From assembly GCA_013396915.1 (NCBI GenBank), contig VWZL01000430.1:100306-164305 (forward strand): a stretch of 64,000 nucleotides of DNA, in the 5' to 3' direction. The notes under the pieces are model-generated. The model had not been told where the DNA came from, searched no databases, and was given only the letters and a program-made list of their open reading frames with translations. Source of the DNA: Stercorarius parasiticus (lineage: Eukaryota > Chordata > Aves > Charadriiformes > Stercorariidae). The position numbers were made by a program, and so were the translations under genes. Of this stretch, positions 34,648-48,500 are shown piece after piece. Numbering within the stretch: position 1 is the first letter of the stretch; each line of letters starts with the position of its first letter.

Positions 34648-37600
34648 AACACCAATTAGCACTGGGCAGCTGGAGCTCAAAGAATGAACAAACTGGCACA
34701 ATGCTTCAGCCAGCTGTAGCTGCCCCGGGCTATTTATATAAGGGTGTGCAAGTCACTGCTTCCTCCTGGGCTGTCCAATAGGGACCTAGGCTGGAAGGCT
34801 GGAAGAATATTCCCAGGTCTTACTGTGATTGCAAGTCCATGACATGATTTTGGGTCAAGTCAAATAATGCTTTCAGAAACAGTTCTGGGAAAAGTTTAAG
34901 GGCAGCACAGACTTGATATTATCACCCTGTGCACTTGGATGCATCCATCCTGGCTTGGAGGATAAGAAAGTTTAATAGAGTGTTCTGTGTCAGTGGCCTC
35001 TGGGACAGGAAATGGTGCCAGGCATATTCAAATTACTAGTACAGATGCAGGCACTCTGACTGCTGGTAAATCTCTGACCATCCGCTTCTGGGCAGGGAAG
35101 CAGCCGTCAGGTTATGAGTGGGGTGAGGGAAGGTCAGGGCTGCCCAGCAAGGCCCTTCTCTATCCAGCTGGGCATTTCAAAGGCTGTTTTCTGCCCAGTT
35201 TTTCATCACCTGCCAGCAGGAGCACTGCAGCATGCCAGGGTTACACAATCCTTTACTTAAGGAGCAGGCACTAAGGCATAAGCTTTCCCATCCGTTCTAT
35301 GGACAAAAGACTCAGCCAGTTCTTAGAATACCTGAATGCACAATTTCTTTCATAACAATCTTAAAAGCGCGTCCCGGGTGCAAGGAGTGAAGGTCCTGGG
35401 GCAGCGCAGAGCGAGCCAAGAGGGGCCGAAGGGAACAGGCTGGAGCTGGAGCCTGGGATCAGTTTTCATCTCGCTGGGCTTTTTTTCCCCCTCCCTGCTC
35501 CCTTTCATCAGATCACACAACCTCCCAATGTGACCTTGAGGGTGCTGTGGGGGAGGAGGGAGACATGGCAAAATTTGTGCAGTGGAGAAGATAGCGAGTT
35601 CAGACCATTGGAGCCACCGTCCCAGGGCAACCTGAGACCTCAGCGGTTCAGCGGAGTCAGACCTGAAGGAGAAAAAATGGAGAATTTGGGGCCCACGAGT
35701 GCCCCCCTCCCCTTGATGAATTATTTTGCAGACTCAGCAAAATCCCCTTGCTGAAAAGGGCTGCCTGGGAAGTCCCACAGGACTTCAGACAAATTAACTC
35801 AGTGTTACCCTGAAACAAAATCACTTGAGCATGACTTTGTGGGGTGAGAGGCAGGCAGCAGAGTGAGGGGATTGTGTTGCATTAAGGCAATGATCGACCT
35901 AGATAACGCTGAAGGAAGGAGAAGGGGCCTGCCTTTGTTCTTGTTCCCCTGGGCTTTCTGTGCAGGGCATTTTCCCTTTTCTTTGGGGACTTGCAGGCGG
36001 TGAGCTGCGGCTGAGAGCCGCAACCTGAGACTCACGCTGGGCCTGATCCTGTTGTTAATTTTCATGGGGGTAAATGGGGAAGGACTCTGCTGACACCAGG
36101 TGCACTGCCCAGGCAGGAAAAGGGTGGATGCTGCAGGAGGGATGCTGGCGGTCCCACTGCCACCACCCCTGGGCAGCGATGGGATCTGTCAGCCCCAACC
36201 CAGGCAGTGTATGGCTGCCTGTCCCTCGCCCATCAGCAGCTGCTGGGGGCTGTAAAAAACACTGCCTGTCCCATCTTCTGCCTGCTCATGCCTGGACATA
36301 GAAGCAGCAGCAGAACAAAGGCAGAGGGTTGCTGACCTTAGCGCAGGGGCTGTGAGAGAATTATGGGCATGTTAAGGATCATGCCCAAGTGAGGAGAACC
36401 AGTTCCTCTGCAGCAGCCCAAGGGGTGTGGATCAGAGGCTGGAAACCCCCCAGACACAGGAAAATGAAGAAATGAAGCACCAAAATTTTCTTTTAAACAC
36501 TCGGTGTGACTCAGAGGCACAGGAAGACTGAGCCTGGGAGAGGAGCAGCAGCTGAGGAGCACAGTCTGCCCAGGGGAAATGGAGCAATCTGCAGGTGACC
36601 GCCTGTCCTCTAGCACCATCCAGGAGAGACAACAGGGACACTGACTAGCAAACAAACCCTGGGTATCTGGACTGTGCCCTTCTGTTGTCACTCAGCAGTT
36701 CTTGGCTTGAAACTGCAGTGTCAGAGCAAGCCTTAACCCTGTCCTGACAGCGGGCCGCACCGCTCCCACAGAGGGTTTCTGGACTGCTTGGCCTGGTTCC
36801 TCAATGGCCTGGTTCCTCAATGGTTGGGAAGGGGCACCCCATCAGTGGGTTTTCTCCATATTGACATGTTCCTCTGAACATTTCAGCTCCAAGAAATCAT
36901 TATTTTCAGAAGAAAAAATTTGTATGAAATTTCCCAGCAAGACTGATGACATGGTGAAGGTCTTGGCAGGCCAGCCAACCTTTACAACCGAACAGCTCAG
37001 CCTGTCTCACTTCTTCCAGGATCGGATTGAAAGGCCACTGAGATAACCAAGCATTTAGCTTTCAGCTTCCCAGGAACTGCATCAGACTGTCCAGCTACTT
37101 GGAGGCTGAGGAGGTGCCCGATCACTTTCGGTCAAGCACGTCTCTGCAATCGAAGTTTATAGAGGCTTCTCAGTAGGACGGGTAGAAGAAACACAGAGAT
37201 CAGGAAGCAACGGCCGAAACTGCCAGTGATTAAAATGCAATAAAATGTTTGCCTTCTGCTGCTGAACAAGAAGTGTGGCATGTGTTTTGCTGAGGTAGCA
37301 GAAGTGGTTGTGTTCACTGAATGAGCAGCTAATGAAAAGCGTTTCAAGCAGGAAGCAATGCTGATGAAGATTACGAGCCTGCTTAGATCTCGGAGAATTA
37401 AATGGCCTGGGCTGGATACTCCTGTTTTACACCTGATTTTGCATTGATCAAAGAAGATTTACTCTGCTCTACACCAGTGTGGAAAGAGTGGGAGCATCCT
37501 TCTGTGCCAGAAGCTGCTCGGGAACATCCCCCTGCCAGGGCTACCTGTCAGCATAACAAATCCTTTCCACAGCCCTGGATGGGGCAGCTCAAGCAGATCA

Positions 37601-40600
37601 CAGCCCAGGGTGAAATTAATCTGGCAGCAGCCATTTGCGCCGAAGCCAGTCCCACGGGAGCAGCCACTGAGAGGCGAGAGCTTCCGATCGTGCTAATTCC
37701 TCCTGGGCGTCAGGCTTGCTGGGCTGCAAACGGTGCTCGGTCAGCTAAAGGGATTGCTGGATCCACCTCCTCTTTATGCGTGTGCCTTTGTGTTCACTTC
37801 CCCTCTGGTTGCTGTTATTAGCCAATGTCCATGGGCAGGCATGGGTCCCTGTTGTGCTCAGACGTTGCGGTCATAGCAGCAGGCAGCAGAAATGACTCAA
37901 GACAGATGCAGGCTGCAGGACAGGACCAGGGGCTGGCGCTGGCAGGGAGGCCAGGATGGTAACAACCTTCTGGGAGACGGGGGGGGGATGGGATATTCCC
38001 CCTGCTTATCCCTGATATCAGTTGTCGTCTCCAGAGTCAGAATTGAGCTACCAGCATGTGACATGCGATGTGTGTACAGACACTGTTTCTCAAATTGTGT
38101 GATATGGAAAGTGCTGATAAAGCTTGGAAAATCCATGAGGCCGTGTTTGGTTGGGAACAAAGCAGGGAAGAACATTGGAAATGCTTGCATTTGGTACCTT
38201 CCTGTGAAGCTTTGAAAATGAGGGGAGAGGAAACCAAGGTGTCCCAGCCTGACAGGTAGAAATCATGACACAGAGCAAGAGACCCTGCCTTGAAGAAGAG
38301 GCAGGGAGAAGCTGTGGCACACAGTCAGCCTCGGGATGCCCATGTCTCCCTGATCACCAGCTGGGTGCATGACAGCTCCCCGGGGCTGTCCTGTGGGGTA
38401 GGCACAGCACTGGTCCAGCATTCAAGGATTTCTTTACAGATTTGTTTTCAGGCAGAGCAAACCTCTGACCCAGTTCCCCAGTGGAGGGAGCACCACCGTC
38501 AGAAGGGGACAGCTTTGGCAGAAGGTGGCATCTAGGAGACAAGACCAGACTTTGTGGCAGGTACCCTCAAAGCCTGTGTTTTCTTTCATGATTTGTTTCT
38601 GATTACACAGTCAACTCATCGCCTAGCTTGAATGCATTTGTCTCCCATTTTAAACGTGAGAAACTCAACGGGGGTTCCCAGGAACAGTTTATGGCACATA
38701 GGAGGCTGGGAGCGCTGGGAGCCAGCGTGCTTCCCATCAGTCAGCGAGTCAGCTGGAAAGACCAAAGGTCTTGAGGAAAGGTGTTGCTGGAGGGTGTGGA
38801 CCAGGGCCATTCTGGGGCAGAGCAGGTGATGAAGACACAGCTCATGACAACAAATAAACCCACTTTGTCTCAGAGAACCCTTTGGAGGTGAGTAGCGAGC
38901 TTGTCCTTTGAGTGCCACCATGTGCAGGTGTTTCCCTGTCAGGCTCAGGGTGCAAAAGCAAGGCTGCCTCTGAGCGAGGGAAGTGGAGGGAGATGGTGTC
39001 AGGGTGGGAGCTGGCACCCAGCAAGGCTGCTTGCCCACCCTCTCTGGTCTGCAAGGTCATGCCCACCATGAATTTAACTGCCCTGGGGGGTGAACACCAT
39101 CAGTCAGCTTCTGCGTCTCCCTTCTCCAGGGAGATTTTTTTCGACGGTAGAATTTGCTTTAGTACCTTATTATTCCCCAATGTATTGTTTTAGAGGTGGT
39201 CTCTCTGCTCATACCTCTAGTTGAAGTAGTGTGGCTTGGTCAGGGGAGAGTGAGATGCTCTGTGGAGGTCATGCCTTAGATGGACTCTGATTTCTGGTCA
39301 GGTGTCTGGCACTTTGCTAATTTTTCCCCAGAATGATGCAGAATCACGCAGTATATCTGAGAGCAGCGTCTGCCTCGGGCCTAACCACAATCATTACTGG
39401 TATTTTGTCTATTCTTGGTGCTAGTAAAACCCGTTGTGTCTCTCTTGTCAAAAGAACATGGATTGCTTTTCAAACATGGAACCATAAAACAACGTCTTCA
39501 CTCTGAAATCACCTCCTGCCTTGCTGGATGCATGCGAAACAGCCTCCATGTGCAAAGACATCTGGCAGCTTCATTGCCACCTCATTAGGAATTTCCTGCA
39601 GGGCCAGGTAAACAAAGGAAACACCAACTCACCAAGCCTGAGCTGTTCTGTGTCCTCACAGCACTACATGGCTGTGCTGCTCCCAAAGCCATCTGCAGAG
39701 GTTGGGCTGGGGTAGCCAAATGCCATCAGAGTGTGTTGTGCATGCCTGTCCCATCCTCGTTGGAGGGGCAGGGCTGGGATCCTTACAGTACTCTCCAGAC
39801 TCTTCCGCACCATGGCTGCAAGTCTCTTCTAGGCAGCGTATTACAAAATCATACATGTGTACAAACTTGTTTGGATAGATATTCCCTGCCTCATCTCTTC
39901 CCACTCCCTTCAGGGCAGGAGGTATAACTCATCCTTGACAGCTAGTTCACGTTGCAAACCTTGGTGTGCTGTTCAGCTTTGCTGAAGGTGGGCAAAGTTC
40001 CTTCTCAGACTAAAAGTTGGCAAGGATCCATGCATTGTAAAATCTCAGCTCAGCCAAAGCCCCAGAAGGATTCCTGGTAAAACAAGAGCAGGCATGTCTG
40101 CTTCGCCTGACGCTAAGAGATACTAACATCAATAGCGGGGTAGCAAAGCACATCTAATGGATGGAACAACAGATTCCTAGGATTACTCACATTCAAATCT
40201 TGCAAGACACAGAAACACAGTCCAAGACAGCAGTCCATAGTTTTGATTTCTCCGGCAGCCAGTGCAGCATTACACTGATGGTGTGTTTTGGCTAGTACCA
40301 GGCTGCCAACTAAAAAGCATGTGGGCTTTCTCATTTGTGCTTACACGGTAAGAAGGTCACCACTAAGAATATTTCTCACCCATGAGCCCCCTCATGCGCT
40401 GCCAGGTGTGCCGGGGCCCAGGCCTGGAGAGCTGTAGCACTGCCCGTGCCAGATTCCACAGCTTGGCTGGGATCTGCTGTGGTGCAGTTGCACCCAGCAT
40501 CCCATTAAGGCTCATTGCCTGGCTTCCTCTGCCTGCCTAATGGAAACGGTTGTAGTTATCAGCCTGGATGCACCTGCATGTTCCAACACTGACGTGCTGG

Positions 40601-41596
40601 GTGGTTTTGTTAAACGGGTTAAACCAACCTGTGCTGCCGAGCACGTGCTGGGGGAATTCAACTCACCTGACTCCAGCTGTGAAAACGCTGGCAGCTGGTC
40701 TAAGAAGGCTGTCTCACATCCCTCTGCAATCAAGGGAGAAAGACAGAAACTCCTCAGGACAGCACCTTACTGGTGTCAATTGCCAGCTTATCCCAAATAA
40801 TTTTTTATGCAAATCCATTGGCAAGATTCTTTGTGAGTTGGCAAGACATTGTGCAGCACAACCCTTCTTCTGGGTAGCAGCTGAAATGTGACCATAGCTC
40901 TTCCCTTCCAGACTCCATAATGTTTCCCAGACAACTGCAGTCCTTTGCAGCCTTCATCTTAACATCTAAACAGGCCAAGCCTATATAGCATCTGCTCTAA
41001 GAAAGGTTTCTTTTCCCATCATTACAATTGTAGTCCTCCTATGCCTCAGTTCTCTTAAGAGTTCATGTTTCACTGAGCAGATCTGGTCTTGCTGATGTCT
41101 TTCATAGTTCTTTCTCTTCATTGGAGATATCTCTGCTGACACATTGGGATCGCATTAACTATATCATACTGATGTGTGCAGGGTTTCTGAAAGACCTCAT
41201 ATCCCAGGCATTTCCAGCTTATGAGGACTTGGGTAATGTTTTTGCCACCATTTGACTTTGCCTTAGTGCAGCTGAGCATCACGCAGTTTTGCATGTGTGA
41301 AGGGCAGTTGCATGTAAGAAAGGGGGACGATACCCTGACTATGGTGTACAGCGCTTTGACATGCCTGCCTCCATATGGGTGCTGCCAAAAGCAGGGTCAA
41401 CTTGTTGGAGCATCAGTCACCGGCCTGAGTCTGTTATGCTCAGCAATACTTGGCAAGAAGGACAGTCTGAAGCAAGTTAGCTTTCCCATTTCACCTAGAA
41501 TTGTGAAGTTCAGGCCAAGATGAAGTCATTCAAGTTGTCCTCAATTGAGAAAGCTCTCAATTAGCAGATTCCATAAGCCATGAATTATTTGGGTTC
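34648..41596. other. Long unique non-coding stretch
   Basis: No gene is recognised in almost 7 kb. Small features seen are a TATTTATATAAGG motif at 34731-34743 below a GC-rich segment, a perfect 16-base tandem duplication at 36792-36823 (unit CCTGGTTCCTCAATGG), and a G-rich run at 37973-37992. A 139-codon frame at 37402-37821 shows no recognisable domain. Confidence 0.55.
36792..36823 (+). repeat. Perfect 16-bp tandem duplication
   Basis: The unit CCTGGTTCCTCAATGG occurs twice in direct succession without mismatch, suggesting a recent slippage duplication. Confidence 0.95.
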
Positions 41597-41745
41597 AGAG
41601 GAGTGCCTGGAGGTCTCTGATCCAACCTCCTGCTCCAAGCAGGGCTCACTTCAAATTGTTTAGTACCCTCAGTTGCTCAGGGCCTTGTCCAGCTGAGTTT
41701 TGAAAATCTCCAAGAAAGGACACTTCATCATCTTTCTGAGGAACG
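41597..41745 (-). mobile_element. CR1 3' UTR fragment, antisense
   Basis: The plus strand reads GTGCCTGGAGGTCTCTGATC, CAACCTCCTGCTCCAAGCAG, TTGCTCAGGGCCTTGTCCAG and GTTTTGAAAATCTCCAAG, the order of an antisense CR1 3' UTR. The terminal octamers have decayed. It resembles the 14.8-kb fragment in preserved length and level of decay. Confidence 0.85.
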
Positions 41746-44700
41746 TCATAGAAGAGAGCAAAGAATGTTTGAGAAGCGTGTTGGAAAAGGCAGGCCTCCA
41801 AACTTCCCTGCAAGGGGAAGAACTAAGATAATTTCCCTAAACTGCAGCATTGCTGGGCAAATTGGCAGCAGCATAGTTTATAATTTATAGGTAATTTCTA
41901 AATATCATGTTTAACATTTAATATGTATCCTGGACTCATGCATGTGTGTGGACTCATGCATGGAGAACTGGAGAACGTGTACGCACAGTGAATGTTTTTA
42001 AAGTGTGAGGTCTGTGAAGGTTAATGCCATCTTGAAAATGGCTCAGGATGTAAGGAAATACTTCTCTGAACCCAACAGAGAATTCAACAGAGTTCTTCCT
42101 AATGCCCATAAGAATCAGAACAACTTGAGGTCCCCTCTGTGCCCATTTGCAAACTCTCAATCAATTTATTTGGTCTTCTACCATAAAACACTTTGCAGCT
42201 GGATGGGCTGAGGACCTTATCATGCTGCTCTTGAGCATGCAAATAGGGAACTCCCATCTTCTTCTTCCCCTGCTCCCACATTGGTGGAACCAAGAGATTT
42301 CGTTCCCACCTAGGTCGGGGAAGGACAGAGATGTCCTCTGTGTGAAGTGGGGAACTAGGAGAGGACGGTGTCTTCTAACTACTATCAACAAGTCAAAATA
42401 GCTCTTGTGGAGCCTCCTCAACATCTGACAGGTCTTCGGCAGGTCACCGTTCATGAGCTCAGCTTGGAGCATGTTAGTGCAGGGAAGAAAGATGGCTGGG
42501 GCTCCTTGGAGAGAGAGGCTTGGGCTGGCACCAGCCCTGTCAATGTTTGAGGTTGCTCTGTGTGTGCCTGGAGCCAGTGGTGTGAGCTCTCAGAAGACAG
42601 ATTTGGAAGTGAGATAGGTTTGGGAGGGTGGCAACATGGGCTGCAAACAGCCCCAGGCAGCTGGTTGTATGGGTAGCCATGGACTGGCACTGGTTTGGGC
42701 ACATTTCCGTCTCTCAGGCTGCCACAGAGCCGTAAGTAAAACTAGTATTTTCAGGCTCTCATCAAACAATTTGTGTTTGACCTGGGAAAAGCTTGGTGCT
42801 CTACGTGCTTTGGGCTGACTCTTCTCAGTCCCATTACCTGCTGAAAGTGTGTGGGCAACTGGGGAAGGACCAGCAGCAAAATCGTCTGTGCTCCTCTGCT
42901 GCCAGTCGGAGATTGGTGAAAGGCAGGCAGCTGGTGGCACTGGGCAGCCTAAGATCAGCTTTGGCCAGTCTTGTGCGACAGCAGCTGCTGGGGTAGAGAG
43001 GCTTGGTGGAGACACTCGGTAAAGGAAGGGCATTTTTCTTCAGCACATTCGTCCTTCAACCACCATTCAATAGCCTTTCCTGCCAGAAAGCAACATCCAG
43101 CACTAACAAAACCAGAGGCCTTTGGCTTCATCAGGTTGGCCAGTTGATAAGATCTGGCTGCCCTGGGGATGCTGACAGTGCCTGGCTCCCTCAGTGCTGG
43201 GAAACAGCTGGCGAGTCCTGGGGGGATGCCCCATTCACAGTAGGCTGGAAGAGGCTGTTCCCTCCTCTTACTAAGGGGGTAGTGGACCAGCCCCTTGGAG
43301 AATGGTGCTTGGAGGATCTGCATGGCCTGACAGTGGTTTTAGGAGCCCTCAATGCTGTGCCTGTGGCAGGCAGGGCAGCAGGAGGAGGGCAGCAGGACCT
43401 CCAGACATATCTTTGACTCCCTTCATCTCCTGGGGTGAGGTCCAGGCAGGGCTCTCCAGGGCCCCCATCACAACAGCCAGAAGGAGAGGAAGATCTGGAG
43501 GTGATGCAGGATGCAGATCACAGTACATGTGGTCCAACCCAGCAAGGAGGGGTGCAAGGACTGTGCTTTGAGCAACCAGGCCCTGGGAAGCAGCCAGGCT
43601 ACATGTGCTTCCCACAGGCAGGATCATCATGCACTTAAGAGTTTTAATGGAAAAAAAATCAATGGAGACAATAACCCATCAACACAGCCAGCAGTGCTAA
43701 TGGGAAATAAATCTGTCAGAAAATGTCACTGTACAGAGGGAGCTGTTTGGGGGATATTTCTGTAGGGCCCAGCGGTTGCCAGGCTTGTCTGTGATTTCCA
43801 AACTGACCTGGTTTCTATAACTGTATGTGGACCAGATGTGGACTCTGTTAGGAAGTTCTGGAAGACAGTGGACTAAAATACTTTTTATCTTAACTAAAAA
43901 TATAATCCAAAAATTGTCATTATGTTTCTGTCTTGAAAACCTAAACTGCAAAACATCCAGTTCCTATCAAGGGTTGAAGCAAAATATGCATTCAAATTAA
44001 TTTTCAGGTGCAAAAACCTGTCTGGTGGTGTGTGGCAAAGCTGTAGGTAGCAAAGCGATCAGCACATGCCATAACAATCAGAAAGGTTTGTTGTGCCCTA
44101 GAGGGAACAGGACAAACGTCGATGCCCTGTGTTCACTTACAAAGCCCTCGCCTTGGGAGCAGTGCAAAACCGAGAACAACTTGTTCAGATCCAGCTAAAA
44201 GCTGGAATTTGTTGTGGTTGGGGGCATCCCTGGAGCCGAACAAGGGCTGGCGTGGCAGATTTTTGTCAATTTCAGTTGTAGCCAGGAAGGAACTGCTGCT
44301 GGTCTTTGCTCTGGGATTGCGTGCTGGAAATACATCCCTGTGTACCCCCCTTTTTGTCTACATCTACAGTCCAAAGTAGCAATATTCAAAAGAAACAAAG
44401 TGCAAGGAACAGGAATCACAGCCTTCCTCTGAAATAAAATGGTATTCATTGCTGCCAAAGTGCTTGTTACTGCCAAACCTTAATCAACCACTTTCTAAGT
44501 GGGCAGCAGAAGCCCAAAGCTCGTTGACAAACACATTGGTTACACTCACTTTTTAAACGATTCCTTGTGACAACCCATTTGAAGAGGCTCTTTTCATGCT
44601 TGCAGTATTCTCTCATATTTACTCATCTTTCCCTTTTTATCTTGAGTGCTAATTTCAGAACTCCTGGCACCATTTTCTTGGTCCCCAGAGAAACCAATTA

Positions 44701-45483
44701 GCTTTTTAACCCATTGCTCTGTACAGATCCCATCTGGTTCTCCTTTTGACACACACATTTGACACTGAACTCTTTGATTGCATCTTGATTTCAGACTCCT
44801 TTCCCAGTTCTCCATCAAGATGTACCTAAGCCTTGCCAACAAAAAGCAGAGATCAGTTTTGATATCAGTCCCAATGCTGCTGTTTAGCTATCTGTTTAGT
44901 CTGGTGTATCTCATAAAAAAACCCCAAATTCAGGACAGAGCTACAATCCCAGAGTCCCAGCCCTGTTTCACATACAGGCAGCCCAACCTAATTCGGTGTG
45001 TTTTTCTTGCAGAACTGCTTTTCTCGGACAGAATTTAATACAAGCACAATTTTTACAAAGTCTATAAGACTCAGCTGTTGTGCTGGCTAGTGGTGACACC
45101 AGGCCTGAGTCTCTTGGCCATCTTCTCTGCTCATGAAGCCACTGCTGTTCCCCAGGCTGGTGATTTTATCCTTCTCATTTCCCATATTTCTCTGACAGCT
45201 GTGGACCAATTATTTCCATGGCACCAGGGAATTCCTCCTGTGCATCTATACGGTTCTCATGGTTTCAGCTTGAGGTTACATGACTTATGTCAGGATCAGA
45301 GGTTTGTTTTGCTGGCTTGCTCCTGAAGAAGTCATGGACCTTCATTCCTTGTACTGGTGCCACTTTTTGAGAGAAGTAACACATTCACTTTTTTTTTGAT
45401 AGAGTCCTGGGGACCAGGCTCAGATGATGCTGTGTCTCAAAAAACACAGGAATTTTCTGAATTATTGAATTCGGAGTCTCAGC
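41746..45483. other. Unique non-coding stretch
   Basis: No gene or repeat recognised in 3.7 kb. The 147-codon minus-strand frame at 42590-43033 and the 137-codon plus-strand frame at 43003-43416 have no recognisable domains and overlap other open frames. Confidence 0.55.
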
Positions 45484-45560
45484 AGTGGTGACTGGGAGGG
45501 ACCTCTGGAGATCTCTAGTCCAGACTCCTGCTCAAACTTGGCCAACAGTTTCCCACCTGT
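45484..45560 (-). mobile_element. Short CR1 3' fragment, antisense
   Basis: The plus-strand segments GGGAGGGACCTCTGGAGATC and CTCCTGCTCAAACTTGG match the first part of an antisense CR1 3' UTR. Only about 75 bp are recognisable and the copy looks old. Confidence 0.65.
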
Positions 45561-48500
45561 TACTGTTGATAACTACTGCTCTACTCTTCTTGTTACTTAT
45601 TATCTGTTTACTATTGCTTTCACATCATTTTCACGTGGGTCAGCAGGGCCACTGACACAGAGACCTGCCGGATGAGTGCTCAAGGATGGGAAATGCTTGA
45701 AGTCTCAGGACCCTTTCCGTGCCCCCAGGAGGGGGCAACTGCTCAGGTGGGGCAGGTTGGACTCAACACCTTGCCAGCTCCAGGGTCCAAGCTCTTGGCT
45801 GTCTGACCACCAGCAATGACATGTGGCTTGGTGTGACCTACAGTGAAGTCTGAGAGGTGGACAATTAAGTCTTGTCCTGTTCTCTGTTATAATCGATTTT
45901 CAACTTACTCTCTGGAGAACAGGTCTAGTAAATGATACCTGTAAGTGACCCACCTGAGACAAAAGCTTTTCTTTGTGTCACTGATGTTGTAGAGCTAAGG
46001 CTCACAAAGCTTACAAAACTATTTTGAAGCCAATATGCTGTCATCCCTGCACACTTCCAGCCTTCAACTGTAACAACGTCTTCCCCCTGTGGGTATGAGG
46101 CAGGCGATCTTCATCACCCTTAGGAGGAGCAGCTGTTGGGAGGGAACTGTCCCTTCCAGTATAATTAGGAATTGCTGCAAATCCAGGAGAAACTAAAAGA
46201 CAAAATTCCCCCGTTCCCCAGAATTTTCAGAAACAGAAAGAAATTCTTGCCCCAAGAATTTGGAAACCCAGTGAGATTGGTGGCCCAGCTCAAAAAGATG
46301 ACTGAAGACTGTCTGTGTGTCACCGTGTGCAATGGGTTCAGCTGCAAGAGCCAAACTCTGCATGCTCGTGTTGGTGGCAGCCAAGTCTGACACATCTGCA
46401 CACTTACCTCCCCCACGTCTTAAAGACTCAGCATAAAACCCCATTTCTAAGCCTCACACCTTCTGAAAACACCTGCTTCACTTGGAAATCCATTAGTCTG
46501 GTATATCCTGAATTCCTCCTTGGTGTCGCATGGGTAAATCTCAGCATATTTGAGATAAGAACAAACCAGCTGCTCAGGGCTGAGGGTGAGTGACTCCTTT
46601 GGATGGGAGCACCCGCTTTACTCCTCTCTGCCTGGTGGCCCCAAGGAAGGATCAGGTCCCCACTCTACTTATCAATGGATGCTCTCCAGGAAGATCACCT
46701 CTTTGGAGAGAACTCTGTACCTTTCCTGGACCCTCTGGCTTTGGCCATCTTTAGCATCCACTGGGCTTTTCCATCCCCCATTTCCATCCTCTCCAAGATA
46801 TTTTCAAGAGAGTTGAGCATTACTGTGCTGGGTCAGCAGTGTGGGTTATCCATTTCATCCCAGGGCATGGGCCATCTGGGTTTGCCAGGGACAGTCTTTG
46901 CTCTGTTTAGAGTCCTACAAAGCCTCACACTCCTCACAAGCTGTAGCTTCACTGACCAGGCATTTTCAGAGGACAGGTCTCCCTGGAGCCCTCTTCCTAA
47001 AGGTGCATCAGACCCTATTCTCTCGATTTCCCATGGGATTCACATCCCCCAGGAACCTCTTTTTTAAAATCCCATGGAATGGCAGGCTGTCCTGGAGGCA
47101 TGCAGGTTCTCCATGCACCCGTGGGAAGCCTTCATCCAGCCCATGGGGGAAAAGGGAGAGGCACTAACCTGTGCTGGCAGTGTCTCAGGGGGGCTGCCTG
47201 TGGAAACCTGGTGGTGAGTCTCCAACCATGAGACATACTGGGACTGTTGAATAGATAATGATCAACTAATAACTTATAGATGTCTGTGAAGCCATGGAGG
47301 GTTGGGATGCAATCAGGGTGTCAGCTGATGATGTTTTCACCAGTGGCAACTTGGTTTAAGGGTTTTTGACCCCATTGCTGCTTGTTCCTGCTGTAGCTTG
47401 ATGTTCTCTCTACTATTCAGGGTCCCTTCTGACCAGACAACTGACATCAGCCAGGTGTACAAAAATAGTCTCTCCCAAATGTTCTTTTTATGAGACCACG
47501 TAAGCCATCCAAATTGCCACACAGCTCCCCAGACAGCTGTATTGACACAAGTGAAGGGGTGGGGGCAGGAATTTCTTGAACTGGCTTTGCCACTAAAAAA
47601 ATGTTGGTGGCACCACACCCTCCATCTGCCTGGGAAAAGAGTAGTTGGGAAGGTGGCAACTCAATCAGCCGCCTGGCAGGAGGGCGAGCCTGGTGTGAGA
47701 AATCAGCATATCACAAAGGCTTTGTGTATTCCAGCACCCTACAAGCTTCAACGACGTTTCATTTACATTCACAAACAAGAGATTGGAGCCAAGCTGTAAA
47801 TACCATAAATTTCCTAAATTGATTAGTTAGAAGGAAGGAAAGGGAGGGGATGAGGGAGGCTGAACTGCTTTGAGGATACCTACACACTCAGGGCTGCCTG
47901 ATGGCCCTGACTTGTGCCTGGAGCTACAAGGACCAGAGGAGAGTCCGTGCTAGGACCAACGTTAGGTGGGATGTGCCTGTCTCACAAAAGTGTTGCCCCT
48001 GATAAATATACATTTTTCTCATGTATTTATTCAGAAATCTTCTACTGAAGCGCTCTGGAGTGGGGCTTGGTTGCACAAACCCACATTGCTGTATGCAAAA
48101 TACACATTTGCCCCAAGTTTTGCCAAACACATTTCCCTCAGAAAAATGCAGATCAACGTGTCCTACCTGGGTTGCAGGGAATGTATTGCAGATGTCAGGT
48201 GCCTCATGATCTAGTTCAGTGCCCTTCTCCTAAGGAAAGCTACACATCCCATGGTCCTTCCCAGCCATGACATTCCCACGTTGCACAGCAGTAACATGTT
48301 TTCATTCCAGAGATTGGAGCTGTGTCCATCAGATGGTCCCTTGCAGATACTTTTGTAGCTCTATTTATTTTTCCTTCCAGTTAATTTACAAAGTACTGAA
48401 CCAGGTTGTCCCCTCCTTTAAACTAAAGGGACTAGGGTAAGTAGTGAAAGTTTTATGCTGGCAGTGGGACATACTATGGGGCATAAGCTGTCTTTCCACT

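Noticed and set aside
45735..45790. GGTTGGACTCAACACCTTG as a CR1 3' end
   Set aside because: Only a short phrase matches; no terminal repeat or further 3' UTR order is seen.
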